A stretch of DNA of 64,000 nucleotides from Kitagawia praeruptora. Its lineage: Eukaryota; Streptophyta; Magnoliopsida; Apiales; Apiaceae. The stretch is taken from positions 109,326,501-109,390,500 of the forward strand of contig CM075353.1 of assembly GCA_037693485.1 (NCBI GenBank). The letters are read 5' to 3'. The translations under genes were made by a program, and so were the position numbers. Positions 34,565 through 45,806 of the stretch are shown here, in pieces (positions within the stretch are counted from its first letter, which is position 1; each line of letters begins with the position of its first letter). A model generated the notes under the pieces. That model was given only the letters and a program-made list of their open reading frames with translations, was not told the origin of the DNA and ran no database searches.

Positions 34565-35275
34565 ATCTAGGGATGTGCAGGTTGGGCTCGGTTTTTACCG
34601 AAAATAGTTATCAAACCCCATATGTCTGTTCGGTTCGATTTCTAAGTATTAATCGTAACAGCACCGTCTAAAACGGTTATTTTCGGTTCGATGTTTCAAT
34701 TTTTTACCTAGTTAAAAAGTTTATATAAATTTAATAATATTTTACTTGAAAATAATATTTAGCTTGAAAATATTATAACATAAAAGATGTAAAAGTGACA
34801 CACTTTTATATGAACAGTTCAACAGAAAGAAACATCTAATTAATAAGAAAAATGGAGAATGAGACAATCATATGCAATTTGATGTCGGAAGAAACTATAT
34901 ACTTATAAGCCATGCTGAGACAGTATTCCAGAGAGTTACGATCCTAAGAAATCATCAACTTTTGCATTTGTTTGCCTCGATAGACAGTACTCCCATTAAT
35001 GCTATTATTGAACTGGGCAAAGTCCATATCCCAACTCCACAAATTAATCTTGAACAGGGCCAAACATCACTAGATGACCAATATTATATATTAAATAATA
35101 TATTATATATAATTATATGATAGTATTTTAATAATTATAATAATATATGAACGGTTCGGTTATAGGGATAAAACCGTAACCGTTACCAAATCGTTTCATC
35201 GATTTGGTCTATTTACGGTTTTTTTTCAGTATTTATCGGTTTCGTCGTTTCGTCGATTATAATAAAATATAAATT
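34565..35275 (+). mobile_element. hAT-like fragment
   Basis: Starts TAGGGATGTGCAGG, and subterminal CGGTTCGG/ACCGAAA/AACCGT motifs occur near both sides (34590-34690; 35145-35270), as in many plant hAT elements. No matching right terminus (TGCACATCCCTA) is seen, so it is truncated or degraded. The 82-codon frame at 34872-35120 is not recognisable. Confidence 0.4.
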
Positions 35276-35376
35276 TTTTTAATCGAGAACTTGAAAGCAC
35301 ACACTGAATGTCATCAAAGAAGTATGAAGGTGCACGAATGCGCATCGTGCATGATTGCTACGTATTTGACGACTTC

Positions 35377-35874
35377 TGTTGGGGAGTTGGGTGATAACTT
35401 GGATTTTTCTAAAGTCGTGTGAACACTTTCAGATTGAAGTTATTTGTGGTTCACCCAAATAATTCAATCGGATAAAATCAGAAAATCTGCAAGAAGAGAG
35501 AATGTATTTTGCTGTGTATTTCAAAATGAACCTGTATATAAAATGATCAATGCCACACCCATTTATAGATGTCAACAGATGTGTCTTTTGCCAATAGACA
35601 CACCTCAAGATGTGTCTTTTGCCAAAAGACACAGCTCATTTCCAACAGTCATGTCCAATGCCAATAGACACACCTCAAGATGTGTCTTTTCCAATAGACA
35701 CATCTCATTCTAACAGATGTGTTTGATGCCAATAGACATGTCTCATAAGCAATAATTCTGAAATCATAACGAACTCGAACAGAGCATGCACTCCGCATTC
35801 TCCCGACTTTTTCGATGTAACATTACGATTACATTGATCAACTAGCCAATCCAATTACACTAAAATATCCAACA
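35377..35874 (-). repeat. 3' LTR of the copia element
   Basis: Contains alternating TGTGTCTTTTGCCA and GACACA short inverted motifs (35578-35745), possibly enhancer-like. No matching ORF. On the minus strand it begins TGTTGGATATTTTAG and ends CTCCCCAACA. Confidence 0.93.
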
Positions 35875-35889
35875 ATCCTCCCCTATTTT
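35875..35889 (-). other. Polypurine tract of the copia element
   Basis: Reads AAAATAGGGGAGGAT on the minus strand directly before the 3' LTR, where plus-strand DNA synthesis is primed. Confidence 0.75.
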
Positions 35890-36399
35890 AGCGTAATCCA
35901 TGATTAACTAAACAAAATCACAACAAACAACAAACTTATGCATAAATGAAATATCATGACGATTGAATTTCACATTAGTATATTACACATTCCAAATATT
36001 CGAATACCAAGGTGTCACTATGGATTGAACCTTAGTTATTCATAGTGAATACATGAAGATAATATACACATAAATTTACATTCTCAAATGTTCTTACTTG
36101 ACCCTATCTTTTACTAGCCTAGTGTCCTAATCCTTCATAAGCATATCAAAACAAAGTCCAAGCTTCTTGAAGTGGCTAAACTTCATGCTCATATAGGTAG
36201 TTCTTTTATTCTCGCGCATATGCAATTTTTCAAAAGAACTATTAAGAAGACAAACTTCAACCTCCTTAACTTGCAGGTCTGAACACATACCTTGGGATGA
36301 TGCTTTAATGTGTTCCAATCTCCAAATGTTAAGCTTTCCACATTGAATTCAGCACCTAATGTCATATTAGATGAGAATTGGGTATCTCAACATGAGAGG
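35890..36399. other. Copia 3' untranslated region
   Basis: Lies between the polypurine tract and the RNase H stop. AT-rich. The 63-codon minus frame at 36127-36318 is not recognisable. Confidence 0.5.
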
Positions 36400-37885
36400 T
36401 TATTCGATGGACTTTAATCCCATCCCTACAGCCGACTTGTGCACAAGATCTCTACTCAACCCTTTGGTTAGATGATCGGCTAAATTATGTTGAGTTCTTA
36501 TAAACTCCACTGATATAACACCATGCGTGATAAGCTCACGAATCATGCTGTGTCTAACACCCAAGTGTCTAGACTTGCCTTTGAACACTTGTCTATAAGC
36601 ATTAGACAAGGCAGACTCACTATCACACCTGATAGATATGGGTGATATCGGTTTAGACCACAATGGAATCTCATAAATCAGATTTCTTAGCCATTCAGCT
36701 TCTTTACCAGCCGCTGATAATGCCACAAATTCAGATTCCATCGTTGAATCAGTAATGCAACTCTGTTTCTTCGATGCCCAAGAGATAACACCTCCCCCAA
36801 GAAGGAATACCCATCCACTTGTGGAAGAATGATCTTCCTTATTGGAAATCCAACTTGCATCTGAATGACCTTCAATAACCGAAGGAAATCCAGTATATGT
36901 CAAACCATAATTCATGGTTCCTTTCAAGTATTTGAACACTCGGCTTAAGGCTTGCCAATGATGTGAACTTGGCTTGCTAGTATACCTACTAAGCTTTCCA
37001 ACAGCATAGGCAATATCTGGCCTAGTGCTTATCATGGCATACATGAGACTACCAATAGCCCTTGAGTATTCAAGTTGTGATACTGCAATACCTGTATTAG
37101 GTAGGAGTTTAATACTAGGATCAAGAGGAGTGCTAACAGGAGAACAATCCTTAAAGTTAAATCTTTTAAGAATCTTCTCAATATAATGAGATTGAGAAAT
37201 TGAAATGCCATTGTTCTCACGCTTGATCCTTATACCAAGAATTAGATGACAAGAACTTCTTGGTTTTATCCACTTGATTTTGGTCAGTACCAAAAATCAA
37301 CATGTCATCCACATATAAACAAATTATAACTCCTTTACCAGAAGCATCAAATTTGCTATATACACACTTGTCTGCTTGGTTAAGAAAATAACCGTTAGAC
37401 AAGACTACAGTATCAAATTTATCATGCCAATCCTTCGGTGCTTGTTTCAGACCATAAATTGATTTCTTCAATTTACACACCTTGTTCTCACAACCAGGCA
37501 TAACAAACCCTTCGGGTTGTTTCATATAACTCTCTTCATCTAATTCACCATTCAAGAATGCAGTTTTCACATCCATTTGGTGAATGACAAGGTTGTGTAT
37601 AGCAGCAAGTGCTATTAACAACCTAATAATGGAGGTTCTAGCAACAGGAGCATAAGTGTCAAAATAATCAATCCCTTCTTTTTGTCTAAAACCTTGGATT
37701 ACCAATCTGGCTTTAAACTTATCTATGGTACCGTCCATTTTCATTTTCCTTTTGAAGATCCATCTGTTTCCCAATGCTTTACAGCCAGGGGGCAGATAAC
37801 TCAATTCCCAAGTATTATTATTCATGATAGAATCCATTTCATCTTGGATAGCTTCTTTCCAGAATGCAACATCCCTAGATTTCAT
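36400..37885 (-). pseudogene. Copia reverse transcriptase and RNase H, one deletion/frameshift
   Basis: The upper part (37217-37885) has the RT start WKEAIQDEMDSIMNNNTWEL, RWIFKRKMKMDG, TAFLNGELDEESYM and the intact catalytic box CLYVDDMLIFG. Near 37240 the frame changes and about a dozen residues between FLSS and ILGIRIKR are missing. The lower part (36400-37230) continues with YSRAIGSLMYAMISTRPDIA and the RNase H domain (HSDASWISNKEDHSS; SCITDSTMESEFVALSAAGKEAEW; RCDSESAL). It ends with the usual HNLADHLTKGL. The protein would copy element RNA to DNA and degrade the template. The frameshift removes the RNase H from the RT reading frame. Confidence 0.9.
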
Positions 37886-38327
37886 AGCTTCGCTAAAAGT
37901 ATTTGGATCCTCCTCAATAAGAAAACAATATTGGTATTGATATTCAATTTCATCTCTAGAGCCTTCTACTAGATAAAGATGAAAGTCATCTCCAAAGAAT
38001 TTGCTTTTCTAGCTCTAGTGCTTCTCCTTGGTTCGGACGGTCCATTCACATCTTCAGTAGAAACTGAATTCCTACTAGAAGAATTCTGAAGCATGTCCCT
38101 TGGTCTAGGTATAGATGTAAATATATTTTCATCAAAAATAGCATCTCTTGACTCGATAATCGAGTTCACAGATACATAGTCATTAGATTCTAACACATAG
38201 AATCTATATGCTATAGAATGCTCAACATAGCCAACAAATATGCAATCTATACCTCGTTCACCCAAGTTTATTCTTTTGGGTTCAGTGAGTCTTACAACTG
38301 CTCTACATCCCCAAACTCTCAGAAAAT
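37886..38327 (-). pseudogene. Copia integrase C-terminal region with two frameshifts
   Basis: The minus frame holds the conserved copia linker after the integrase core (VWGCRAVVRLTEPKRINLGE; CIFVGYVEHSIAYRFY) and the serine/arginine-rich hinge (EPRRSTRARKA). A single-base loss at about 38328 separates it from the gag-integrase frame. A second shift near 38005 puts the following acidic linker in the frame of the RT block. It is part of one original polyprotein. Confidence 0.8.
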
Positions 38328-40334
38328 TTAATTTGGTGACTCTTTATACCAAAGTTCATAAGGGGTAATCTTATTCCTCTTACTAGGAATTCGATTCAAT
38401 AAGTGACAGGCTGTCAACATAGCCTCACCCCAAAATCCCTCACTCAAACCCGAGTAGGATAACAAAGAATTAACCATTTCTTTCAAAGTCCTATTCTTTC
38501 GCTCTGCCACACCATTTTGTTGTGGTGTATAAGGAGCCGTGGTTTGATGTATTATACCAGTAGATTGAAAATAAATCGGATCATAATACTCACCTCCTCT
38601 ATCAGTACGTAGATTTTTAATCATGGTACTCTGATGTAACTCTACTTCTTCTTTATAAATTTTAAAGAAGTCAAGAGCTTCATCCTTAGCATGCAATAAA
38701 TATACATAGCAATATCTAGTAGCATCATCAATAAAAGTAACTACATACTTTTTATTTCCTAATGATGGTGTAGAATGGAAATCACACAAATCACTATGTA
38801 TTAATTCTAAAACATCAGACACCCTATTGACCTCCTTAAAGGGCTTTCTTGTTATCTTTGTTAACATGCATGTTTTGCATTTTTCATTGTCTAAATCAAT
38901 AGCAGGTATGAGACTCATTTTTGACATATCCTTTATTCTTTTGTAATGTACATGTCCTAGTCTAGCATGCCATAATTCTGGTTTGTTCAAATTATTGCTA
39001 GTACTAGTAGAAGCCATGCAAGCAGATTCATCAATAAATGGAGTATTTACATTCAACATAAACATACCATTACACAAATAGCCAAAGCCAACAAAAGAGC
39101 CATGTTTTGACAATATATATTTGTCACTTTCATAAACTTGTTTATATCCACAATTATTCAATACAACACCAGACAAGAGATTCTTACGAATCCCAGGAAC
39201 ATACAACACTTTATTTAACAATATACATTTTCCAGAAGTAAAAACTATCTTGACTTTTCCTAGTCGTTTGATCGGTTCAGTTGCAACATTTCCCATCTTT
39301 AAGACAGATCCATCTTCGATTGGTTGAAAGTCTATGAACCAACGAAGATCTTTGCATACATGACTCGTTGCTCCTGAATCAATCCACCAAGCAACATTGT
39401 CATCCTGCACATAAAATGCCTCAGATATTAGTGATACATAATTCTGACCAGAATTACAATTTTGCATTAAAATCTGACCTTGTTGCTTTTCTGGATCCTT
39501 GGATCCACTTGGACCAGCATTTTGCTTTTCTTGCTTGCCTTTACCAACCCGACAATCCTTCTTGAAATGTCCAGGTTTGCCACACTTCCAACATGCCATC
39601 TTAGGCCTTTTGTTGGAAGAATTGTTGTTGTTTCCTTTAAACTTTCGTTTATCACCCTTGCCATACTTAGAATTCTTAGAAGATCCACCATCTTCAACCA
39701 TATTCACAGAAGAGTTACCGACTTGGTTCTTGCCCTTAGGATTATTCTCAAATTCTTGAGTCCTCAAAGCCTCTTCAATTCTGAAGTGACTTCCAAGAAC
39801 CAGAGTCATATCCTCTTTGTTATGTTTCAAGGAGTGTTTAAAATCCTTCCATGATGGTGGTAGTTTGTCTATAACACCAGAAACTGAGATAGATTCATCC
39901 ATCTTCAGATTGTGTTGGGCAAACTGACCCAGAATCCTTAACAATTCATTGTATTGTTCCATCACCGGTCTAGAATCGACCATTTTATAATTCATAAAAT
40001 TACTGACTAGAAACTTCTTACTAGAAGCGTCTTCTGCCATGTACTTGGATTCAAGAGAATCCCACAATTCTTTCGCTGACTCAATATTTTGATATACATC
40101 GAAAAGGGAATCAGACATACCGTTTAAGATGTGACCGCGGCAGATGTAATCAGCGTTTTCCCATTTGCAACGCCTCCTTGTTTGTTCAGCGGTTTCATCC
40201 TCAACCACTTCTGGAATGGGGGTACTCAAAACATATACAACCTTCAGCGTCGTCAATAGAAAATGCATCTTCTTTTGCCATCTTCTAAAATCCCGACCCT
40301 CAAACTTGTCCAACTTTGTAAACTTGCTTGTCAT
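38328..40334 (-). CDS. Copia gag-protease-integrase polyprotein, C-terminally truncated by frameshift
   Basis: 668 codons. Gag starts TSKFTKLDKFEGRDFRRWQK, with a capsid region to about residue 200 and a CCHC zinc knuckle (CWKCGKPGHFKKDC) near 247. The protease has WWIDSGATSHVC near 318. The integrase has an H-x-H-C-C finger (LWHARLGHVH ... CKTCMLTK, 430-470) and catalytic D, D, E residues (HSDLCDF; LRTDRGGEY; PQQNGVAERKN). It ends at KESPN by a one-base deletion before the conserved WGCRA block. A stop (TAA) four codons after an upstream ATG at about 40363 probably cost the original start, so translation would begin at the internal ATG used here. Confidence 0.88.
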   Translation of the reverse strand: MTSKFTKLDKFEGRDFRRWQKKMHFLLTTLKVVYVLSTPIPEVVEDETAEQTRRRCKWENADYICRGHILNGMSDSLFDVYQNIESAKELWDSLESKYMAEDASSKKFLVSNFMNYKMVDSRPVMEQYNELLRILGQFAQHNLKMDESISVSGVIDKLPPSWKDFKHSLKHNKEDMTLVLGSHFRIEEALRTQEFENNPKGKNQVGNSSVNMVEDGGSSKNSKYGKGDKRKFKGNNNNSSNKRPKMACWKCGKPGHFKKDCRVGKGKQEKQNAGPSGSKDPEKQQGQILMQNCNSGQNYVSLISEAFYVQDDNVAWWIDSGATSHVCKDLRWFIDFQPIEDGSVLKMGNVATEPIKRLGKVKIVFTSGKCILLNKVLYVPGIRKNLLSGVVLNNCGYKQVYESDKYILSKHGSFVGFGYLCNGMFMLNVNTPFIDESACMASTSTSNNLNKPELWHARLGHVHYKRIKDMSKMSLIPAIDLDNEKCKTCMLTKITRKPFKEVNRVSDVLELIHSDLCDFHSTPSLGNKKYVVTFIDDATRYCYVYLLHAKDEALDFFKIYKEEVELHQSTMIKNLRTDRGGEYYDPIYFQSTGIIHQTTAPYTPQQNGVAERKNRTLKEMVNSLLSYSGLSEGFWGEAMLTACHLLNRIPSKRNKITPYELWYKESPN

Positions 40335-40388
40335 GTCTTTTGCAGATTCTTAGTTCGCCATCTTCAAAAAATAGATAACTTCAATCTT

Positions 40389-40886
40389 TGTTGGGGAGTT
40401 GGGTGATAACTTGGATTTTTCTGAAGTCGTGTGAACACTTTCAGATTAAAGTTATTTGTGGTTCACCCAAATAATTTAATCGGATAAAATCAGAAAATCT
40501 GCAAGAAGAGAGAATGTATTTTGCTGTGTATTTCAAAATGAACCTGTATATAAAATGATCAATGCCACACCCATTTATAGATGTCAACAGATGTGTCTTT
40601 TGCCAATAGACACACCTCAAGATGTGTCTTTTGCCAAAAGACACATCTCATTTCCAACAGTCATGTCCAATGCCAATAGACACACCTCAAGATGTGTCTT
40701 TTCCAATAGACACATCTCATTCTAACAGATGTGTTTGATGCCAATAGACATGTCTCATAAGCAATAATTCTGAAATCATAACGAACTCGAACAGAGCATG
40801 CACTCCGCATTCTCCCGACTTGTTCGATGTAACATTACGATTACATTGATCAACTAGCCAATCCAATTACACTAAAATATCCAACA
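40389..40886 (-). repeat. 5' LTR of the copia element
   Basis: 498 bp, about five differences from the other LTR. The sequence just inside it on the minus strand (AAGATTGAAGTTATC) does not start with TGG, so the usual initiator-Met-type primer site is not evident. Confidence 0.93.
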
Positions 40887-41034
40887 ACTTCTACTTCATT
40901 AATGCAAGAATATCTTTATGTCAAGAATATCTTTATGTCGGGAGTTATTCCACATCATTTATGAAAGGTACAAATTGCTAGTTAATAAACAATTTGTTAT
41001 ATCATTAATTTAATTTTTTGGGATATAAAACAAA

Positions 41035-41064
41035 CTAGCATGATAGCCCGTGCAAAGTACGGGC
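41035..41064 (-). mobile_element. Helitron 3' terminus
   Basis: On the minus strand: hairpin GCCCGTACTTTGCACGGGC (41046-41064), eight bases, then CTAG at 41035-41038 followed by T. This is the canonical Helitron end. Its body should extend to the right, but I could not find a TC-type 5' end. Confidence 0.6.
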
Positions 41065-41976
41065 ACCATTTAAATTCATCTAATTTAATTGTTATGATTA
41101 TTAAGATAGATAATTCGTAATTTTTGAAATATAATAGATAAAAAGTATGATACATTTAATAAAATATTTGAAGTATGATACATTGTGTGTATACATCTAT
41201 AAACTATTATCACTCGACAATTCTTTAATGTCACCAAATCGACCAACACTGTAGAAATAACTTGTAAACACGTTTGTCACGAATTCCAACCACCCTACAC
41301 CTCCGTCGCTCATTCATCTCACTTTTCATCCTCTCACATAAGATCCGAGTTTATAAAGCCGATTCACCTACTCTACCACCGTCATACCAGCACTTTCGAA
41401 CACTATTAGATTTTAAGATTTTGGAAATTTTGGTAATTGCGTTCAAAATTTTAGTGAGTTGGATTCAAATTTTAGTGATTTAAGTTGAATGTTCGGTCAT
41501 TCTATTAATATTTTGATTTTTAGTGGTGTAGAGCTTGATATTCATTTGATTGCAGTAAAAATTTAGTGATTTCACTCGTGATTCTAGCGATTGTGTATGG
41601 TGGTGGCGATGTGGTGGTGGTATGGCCGTGATGGTGATAGTGGTGTTAGCGATGTGTTGTTAGTGTTGATATTGATAATAATACATGTATTCATAGAAAA
41701 CACATGACTTATATATATTTTTTTCTTACAAATTGAACGATAATATGAAATATATGATCTATGATTTAGTTACGCATTATTTATAATTTTATAGTTAATT
41801 CTTCCTTTAAACTCCATAAGTAACCAATAATAATTATATAAACGATTATGTTCGAAATTATCCTCATTCAGGGATTGATAAGGGTTCAACGATTATGTTC
41901 AAAATTTTAATTAAAATTATACTTCAATTTTTTTTAAAAAAAAATCACGATTTCTCCGGGGATCCTCATTTCCATT
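41065..41976. other. AT-rich stretch, no gene
   Basis: Possibly Helitron body. Contains a GGTGGTGGTATGG-like purine/T-rich patch at 41597-41660. The frame at 41274-41483 is short and unrecognisable. Confidence 0.4.
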
Positions 41977-41984
41977 CGGGGCAG

Positions 41985-42028
<44 letters not shown>

Positions 42029-42232
42029 AAAAGGTTTCTAAAGTTAACTTTAGGGGATTTCCTAAAGTTAACCTTTAAAATTACCTAATTTGAATTAGCT
42101 CTTACCTTTTATTTATAAGGGCCCCGCAAGGGCATTAATGAATGTGTCTATGTGTCATCATTTGATAGGTTCACTTTAGGAATTCTCCTAAAGTTAACTT
42201 TAGGCTCCCTTTACCCATATATATATATATAG
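41977..42232. mobile_element. MITE inserted in an (AT)n/(GA)n tract
   Basis: Inverted termini (AAAGGTTTCTAAAGTTAACT near 42030; AGTTAACTTTAGGCTCCCTTT near 42192) share about 40 bp. Each terminus itself contains a TAAAGTTAACTTTA palindrome. The core has GGGCCCCGCAAGGGCA. It is bounded by (TA)n at 41977-42010, followed by (GA)n, and by (AT)n at 42217-42231. Confidence 0.6.
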
Positions 42233-45125
42233 GCTAGTGATCAAATAGAAACCAATCTAAAAATAAAAACTAGAAAGCACTATATACACACCCTATTTTA
42301 CTATCTGCACACCCTATTTTACTATCTCCCTACCATATTTTACTATCTCCACCCCCACCCCCCATAACTTATGATTTATTATAAAATTAATTATATATAG
42401 GCTTTCAGACCATCTAGTCATCTCCATCATCACAGGGTCTCTTCCTCTTCTCCGGCGACATCGCCACCCGATTACCCATAACATAACCTTTTTATTATAA
42501 AAGAGATTATGTTCGATCACAGTAGGTCATCAACCTCATCGATCCATAACTTCACTAATAAAGATTGAATTGTTAGGATTTTACGATGTGGATGGACGGT
42601 GGCGAAAATTCAGTTTAGGAAAAAAGGGAGAGGGAGTAATGAGCAAAAAAGAAGACGGGACTAGGAATATTTAGTCGCGAGCTTTTTAAATTTCTTATTT
42701 TATTAGATTGGCTCATTTCCTTAATGATATAGTTGTCTGTTTGGGAATGGTGCCATGAAAGTGAAAGAGGGATGGAAATGCATTACTCCTTTTTTATATA
42801 ATAACAGGATTAACAGACTACATAGAGTTTTGTTTTCTTCGTGGTTTTGTTTACTGTATTGTCAATTGTATTTATTTTGGAGGGCAAGTTTTTCAGATCT
42901 TTTTGCTGTTTTTGTCTAAAATGAAGGTCAAGTAACAATTAAGTTTATCTAATTATTCTACATTTAACAATGGTAATTAGGGTGATTTGGGTATGGGATG
43001 AATATTTAATACTTGTTATTTTGGTGTTTTGTGTATGAAATAATGGTGTTTTTGTGTATTTAAATTGGTAATTTATATTTTCGAGATTGGTAATTTTTTA
43101 AAATATTATTAATTTATTTTAAGAATATTGTTAAAATATTATTGTTATTAGTCATTTTGAACTGATGCATAGTACTCTGTGATTTATAATTAAGGTGGTG
43201 ATTTTTTAATTCTTAAAAAGTGATTAATGTTAAAATAAGTGATTTATATACAAAAATATAGTGATTCGTATGAATGAAAAGAGTGATTTTGAAATAAAAA
43301 CTGGTGATTTTTTTCTAAATATGATTATTAGTAGAAAATTTTAAAATTAAAAAATTGATTTGTATCATTGTTTGTTCATTCATAAATGTTATATCATTTG
43401 ATAAAGAATTTTGGCTTTTAAAACTAAACTTTTATATAAATTAAATATACACATTATAAATAGATAAGATTTAATAAATATTTACGTGATAGTTGCGCAA
43501 TTGAAATGAATTTTAATCACTAAAAATTTAAAATTTTACACTTAATATATGGCCTCCCTATAAACTAATGTATTCAACAATAACGCAATTAAATAAATAT
43601 AACAATGGCAATATGTCATATGAATAAATCTTGAAATACACTCTTATACACTACTTAAATGCTACCTAGATTACAGCACTAGTATATTACTCTATAATTA
43701 TATTTTTTTATTTCTTGAAATGGGCCCGCCAGGGGCACTTTTTAATGCTAGTAGTATTTTAGTAGTGCATTAGATGTAACCCAAGATTTACTTTATGTCA
43801 TATTTGTTTCCTGAAAATGCAAACAAATAAAATTAAAAACTAAATTAGGTTATTTAAATTATTATAAATGATGATTTGTACTTTTTTTTTGAAATTTAGT
43901 GATTTGTACTATTTAATTTAGTAATTTGTATAATTTAATATGGTAGATTGTACAACTTAATTCAGTATTTCTAGGAAATGCAATTAATTGACAGAAATAA
44001 ATTATCATAAAAAGAAAAAAGCAAGTTAATTAAAAATTAGATTATGTGACTTAAATTATTATAAATAGTGATTTGAACTATATAATTTGATAATTTATGC
44101 CGTATAATTTAGTGATTCATATAATTATAAATGGTAATTTGTACTGTTTAATTTAGTGATTAGTATATTAATTGTGATGCTTTAGTATATTCTTGAGTGG
44201 TAATATTTAATTATTAGAATTTTTTTAGGAAGACAATGATCTGTTTTTGAATTAGTAGTGCATTGCAAAATGTTGATTTTATTATTAAATTGGTGATTTG
44301 GTAATTTTGAAATTTGTGATTTGTCTTTTTAAAACTTAAATTTGATAATTTGGTAATTTTAAATTACATAATTTATAACTTTTGGTGAATATGTATAATT
44401 GAAATTAATAAATTATATTTATATTATAAAATGATGTTTTTTTATTAAAATAAGTAAGCTATTATATTATTTGTACTTCCGCCTAACGGTAAACCCTCCA
44501 CATTCATAATTCAGAAGAGCTGAACATAAAATATAGCATCCTTAAAAATTTTTATATGCCCCGTGATTCTGTGAATCATCACTGAATAGTATTTTATTTT
44601 CTAATAAACAAAAATTATCAAAAAAACAAATGGACTAACTTTTAAATTAATAGTTTTCCACCCTTGGTTCCATTTGAAACACATAAAAGAAGTGATTGTT
44701 TAATCTCTGCTAACATGAAACTCTCATCTCACCTATCATTCCCTCTATCCTTTGTTATTCTGCCGCCATAGTCATTGTTTCATTTTCCCGCCGATGGATA
44801 ATTCTTGTCCCTTAAATTTTTCCGGCGAACTAGACAGCAGGTCCGAGTAGGCTCGAGCTTAGAAGAGATGAAGGAGCTTGGTTGAAAAGATAGATGTGCA
44901 GAGAGATACTTGTGTGAACAGAATAATCGGGAAATGTGAAACTGAAATGGGGTGTATGCGCGCGTCGCTTATATATTTAGCCTGAAAGTGTGTGTAATTA
45001 CAAAATTGTTATTGATTTCTAGTTTCTAGTTTAAAAGGTTTCTATTAGAATAAGACCATATATATACTATATTTTAATTTAGTTTTCTAAGTTCTCCTTT
45101 TAAAGGGGTTTTCTCTAGATCCCTA

Positions 45126-45128
<3 letters not shown>
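42233..45128. mobile_element. Possible MULE-like element between two (AT)n tracts
   Basis: The left end GGCTAGTGATCAAATAGAAACC and the reverse complement of the right end, GAGTAGGGATCTAGAGAAAACC, are similar but not identical. Both ends abut (AT)n. The interior has many loose GTGATTTGTA.TATTTAATTT repeats, a direct repeat CACACCCTATTTTACTATCT near 42288, and no recognisable transposase. The frame at 42314-42520 minus has no identifiable domain. Class and exact ends are uncertain. Confidence 0.35.
43627..43793. mobile_element. Small inverted-repeat (MITE-like) unit
   Basis: Left AAATCTTGAAATACACTCTT and the reverse complement of the right side, AAATCTTGGGTTACATCTAA, start alike and continue with a shared ACACTACTTAAATGCTAC-type stretch. 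The centre has GGGCCCGCCAGGGGC, like two other MITE-like units in the window. Confidence 0.4.
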
Positions 45129-45166
<38 letters not shown>

Positions 45167-45667
45167 TTTACAAATTAAATCTTGCCATGTATATGTTAGA
45201 AGAACAATTTTTTGGGTGATATTTTTGGATTGCGTAACAATAAAAATCGCTTAACTAATTCTTAAAATTTCCTTACATGAAAAAAAGCTAAAAAAATATG
45301 TGTGTATTCATTAAAATATACTCCCTCGGTTACTTTCATTTGTTTACAAATGAGTTGGGCACTAAGTTTAAGAAAAAATGTAAAGTAATGGAGATAAGTA
45401 AGAAAAGTGACTAAAGTGGTGGAACCAATCATTATTTTATGTAAGAATATGAGTTTAGTGGATGAAAGTAGTGGGTGTAATTTTATTTTATATTAAATTA
45501 CAAAATTTTACTATTTTAGGTAAATTTTGTAATGTAAAAAATTGAGAAGGACATCCCAAAAAAAATGTAAACAACCTAGAGAGACAAAGTAAGTAGTGTT
45601 ATTAGTATTTTGTATATTTGATGAAAATTTCAAATGCATTTAAAACTTTCGATAAGTATTCCCGACA
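45129..45667 (-). repeat. Duplicated segment copy C, partial and inverted
   Basis: Reverse complement of about 1375-1893 of copy A: (AT)n, GCGTTTACAAATTAAATCTT, the shared Stowaway relic, ending GTATTCCCGACA. It stops at the (AT)n tract on the left and at hAT-like sequence on the right, so only about 0.5 kb is kept. Confidence 0.85.
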
Positions 45668-45668
45668 G

Positions 45669-45806
45669 TAGGGGAGAGCACGGATCGGATTGGATTTATG
45701 GTAAAACCGAAATCGAAACCGAAATTCTTCGAGTTTTAAAATCTAAAACCGAAACCGCAACCGAAACCGATGGTTCGGATTCGGATTCAAAAGTATCGTA
45801 TCGGAT
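45669..45806 (+). mobile_element. hAT-like terminus, truncated by Tat-2
   Basis: Starts TAGGGGAGAGCACGGATCGG, followed by repeated AAACCGAAACCG and GGTTCGGATTCGGATTC subterminal motifs. Cut at 45806, where the Tat-2 LTR starts. Confidence 0.5.

Larger units (their letters stand above)
35377..40886 (-). mobile_element. Complete Ty1-copia retrotransposon, recently inserted, frameshifted
   Basis: Two 498-bp LTRs, both TGTTGG...CCAACA in opposite reading, differ at about five positions by eye. The 5-bp target duplication is ACTTC at 35372-35376 and 40887-40891. Order on the minus strand: LTR, gag, protease, integrase, RT, RNase H, polypurine tract, LTR; integrase before RT defines copia. It reads through except for an early stop and three frame disruptions, so it is not autonomous. 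LTR identity of about 99% points to a young insertion. Confidence 0.95.

Noticed and set aside
39480..39854. Plus-strand 124-codon ORF across the copia gag
   Set aside because: Antisense shadow of the zinc-knuckle region.
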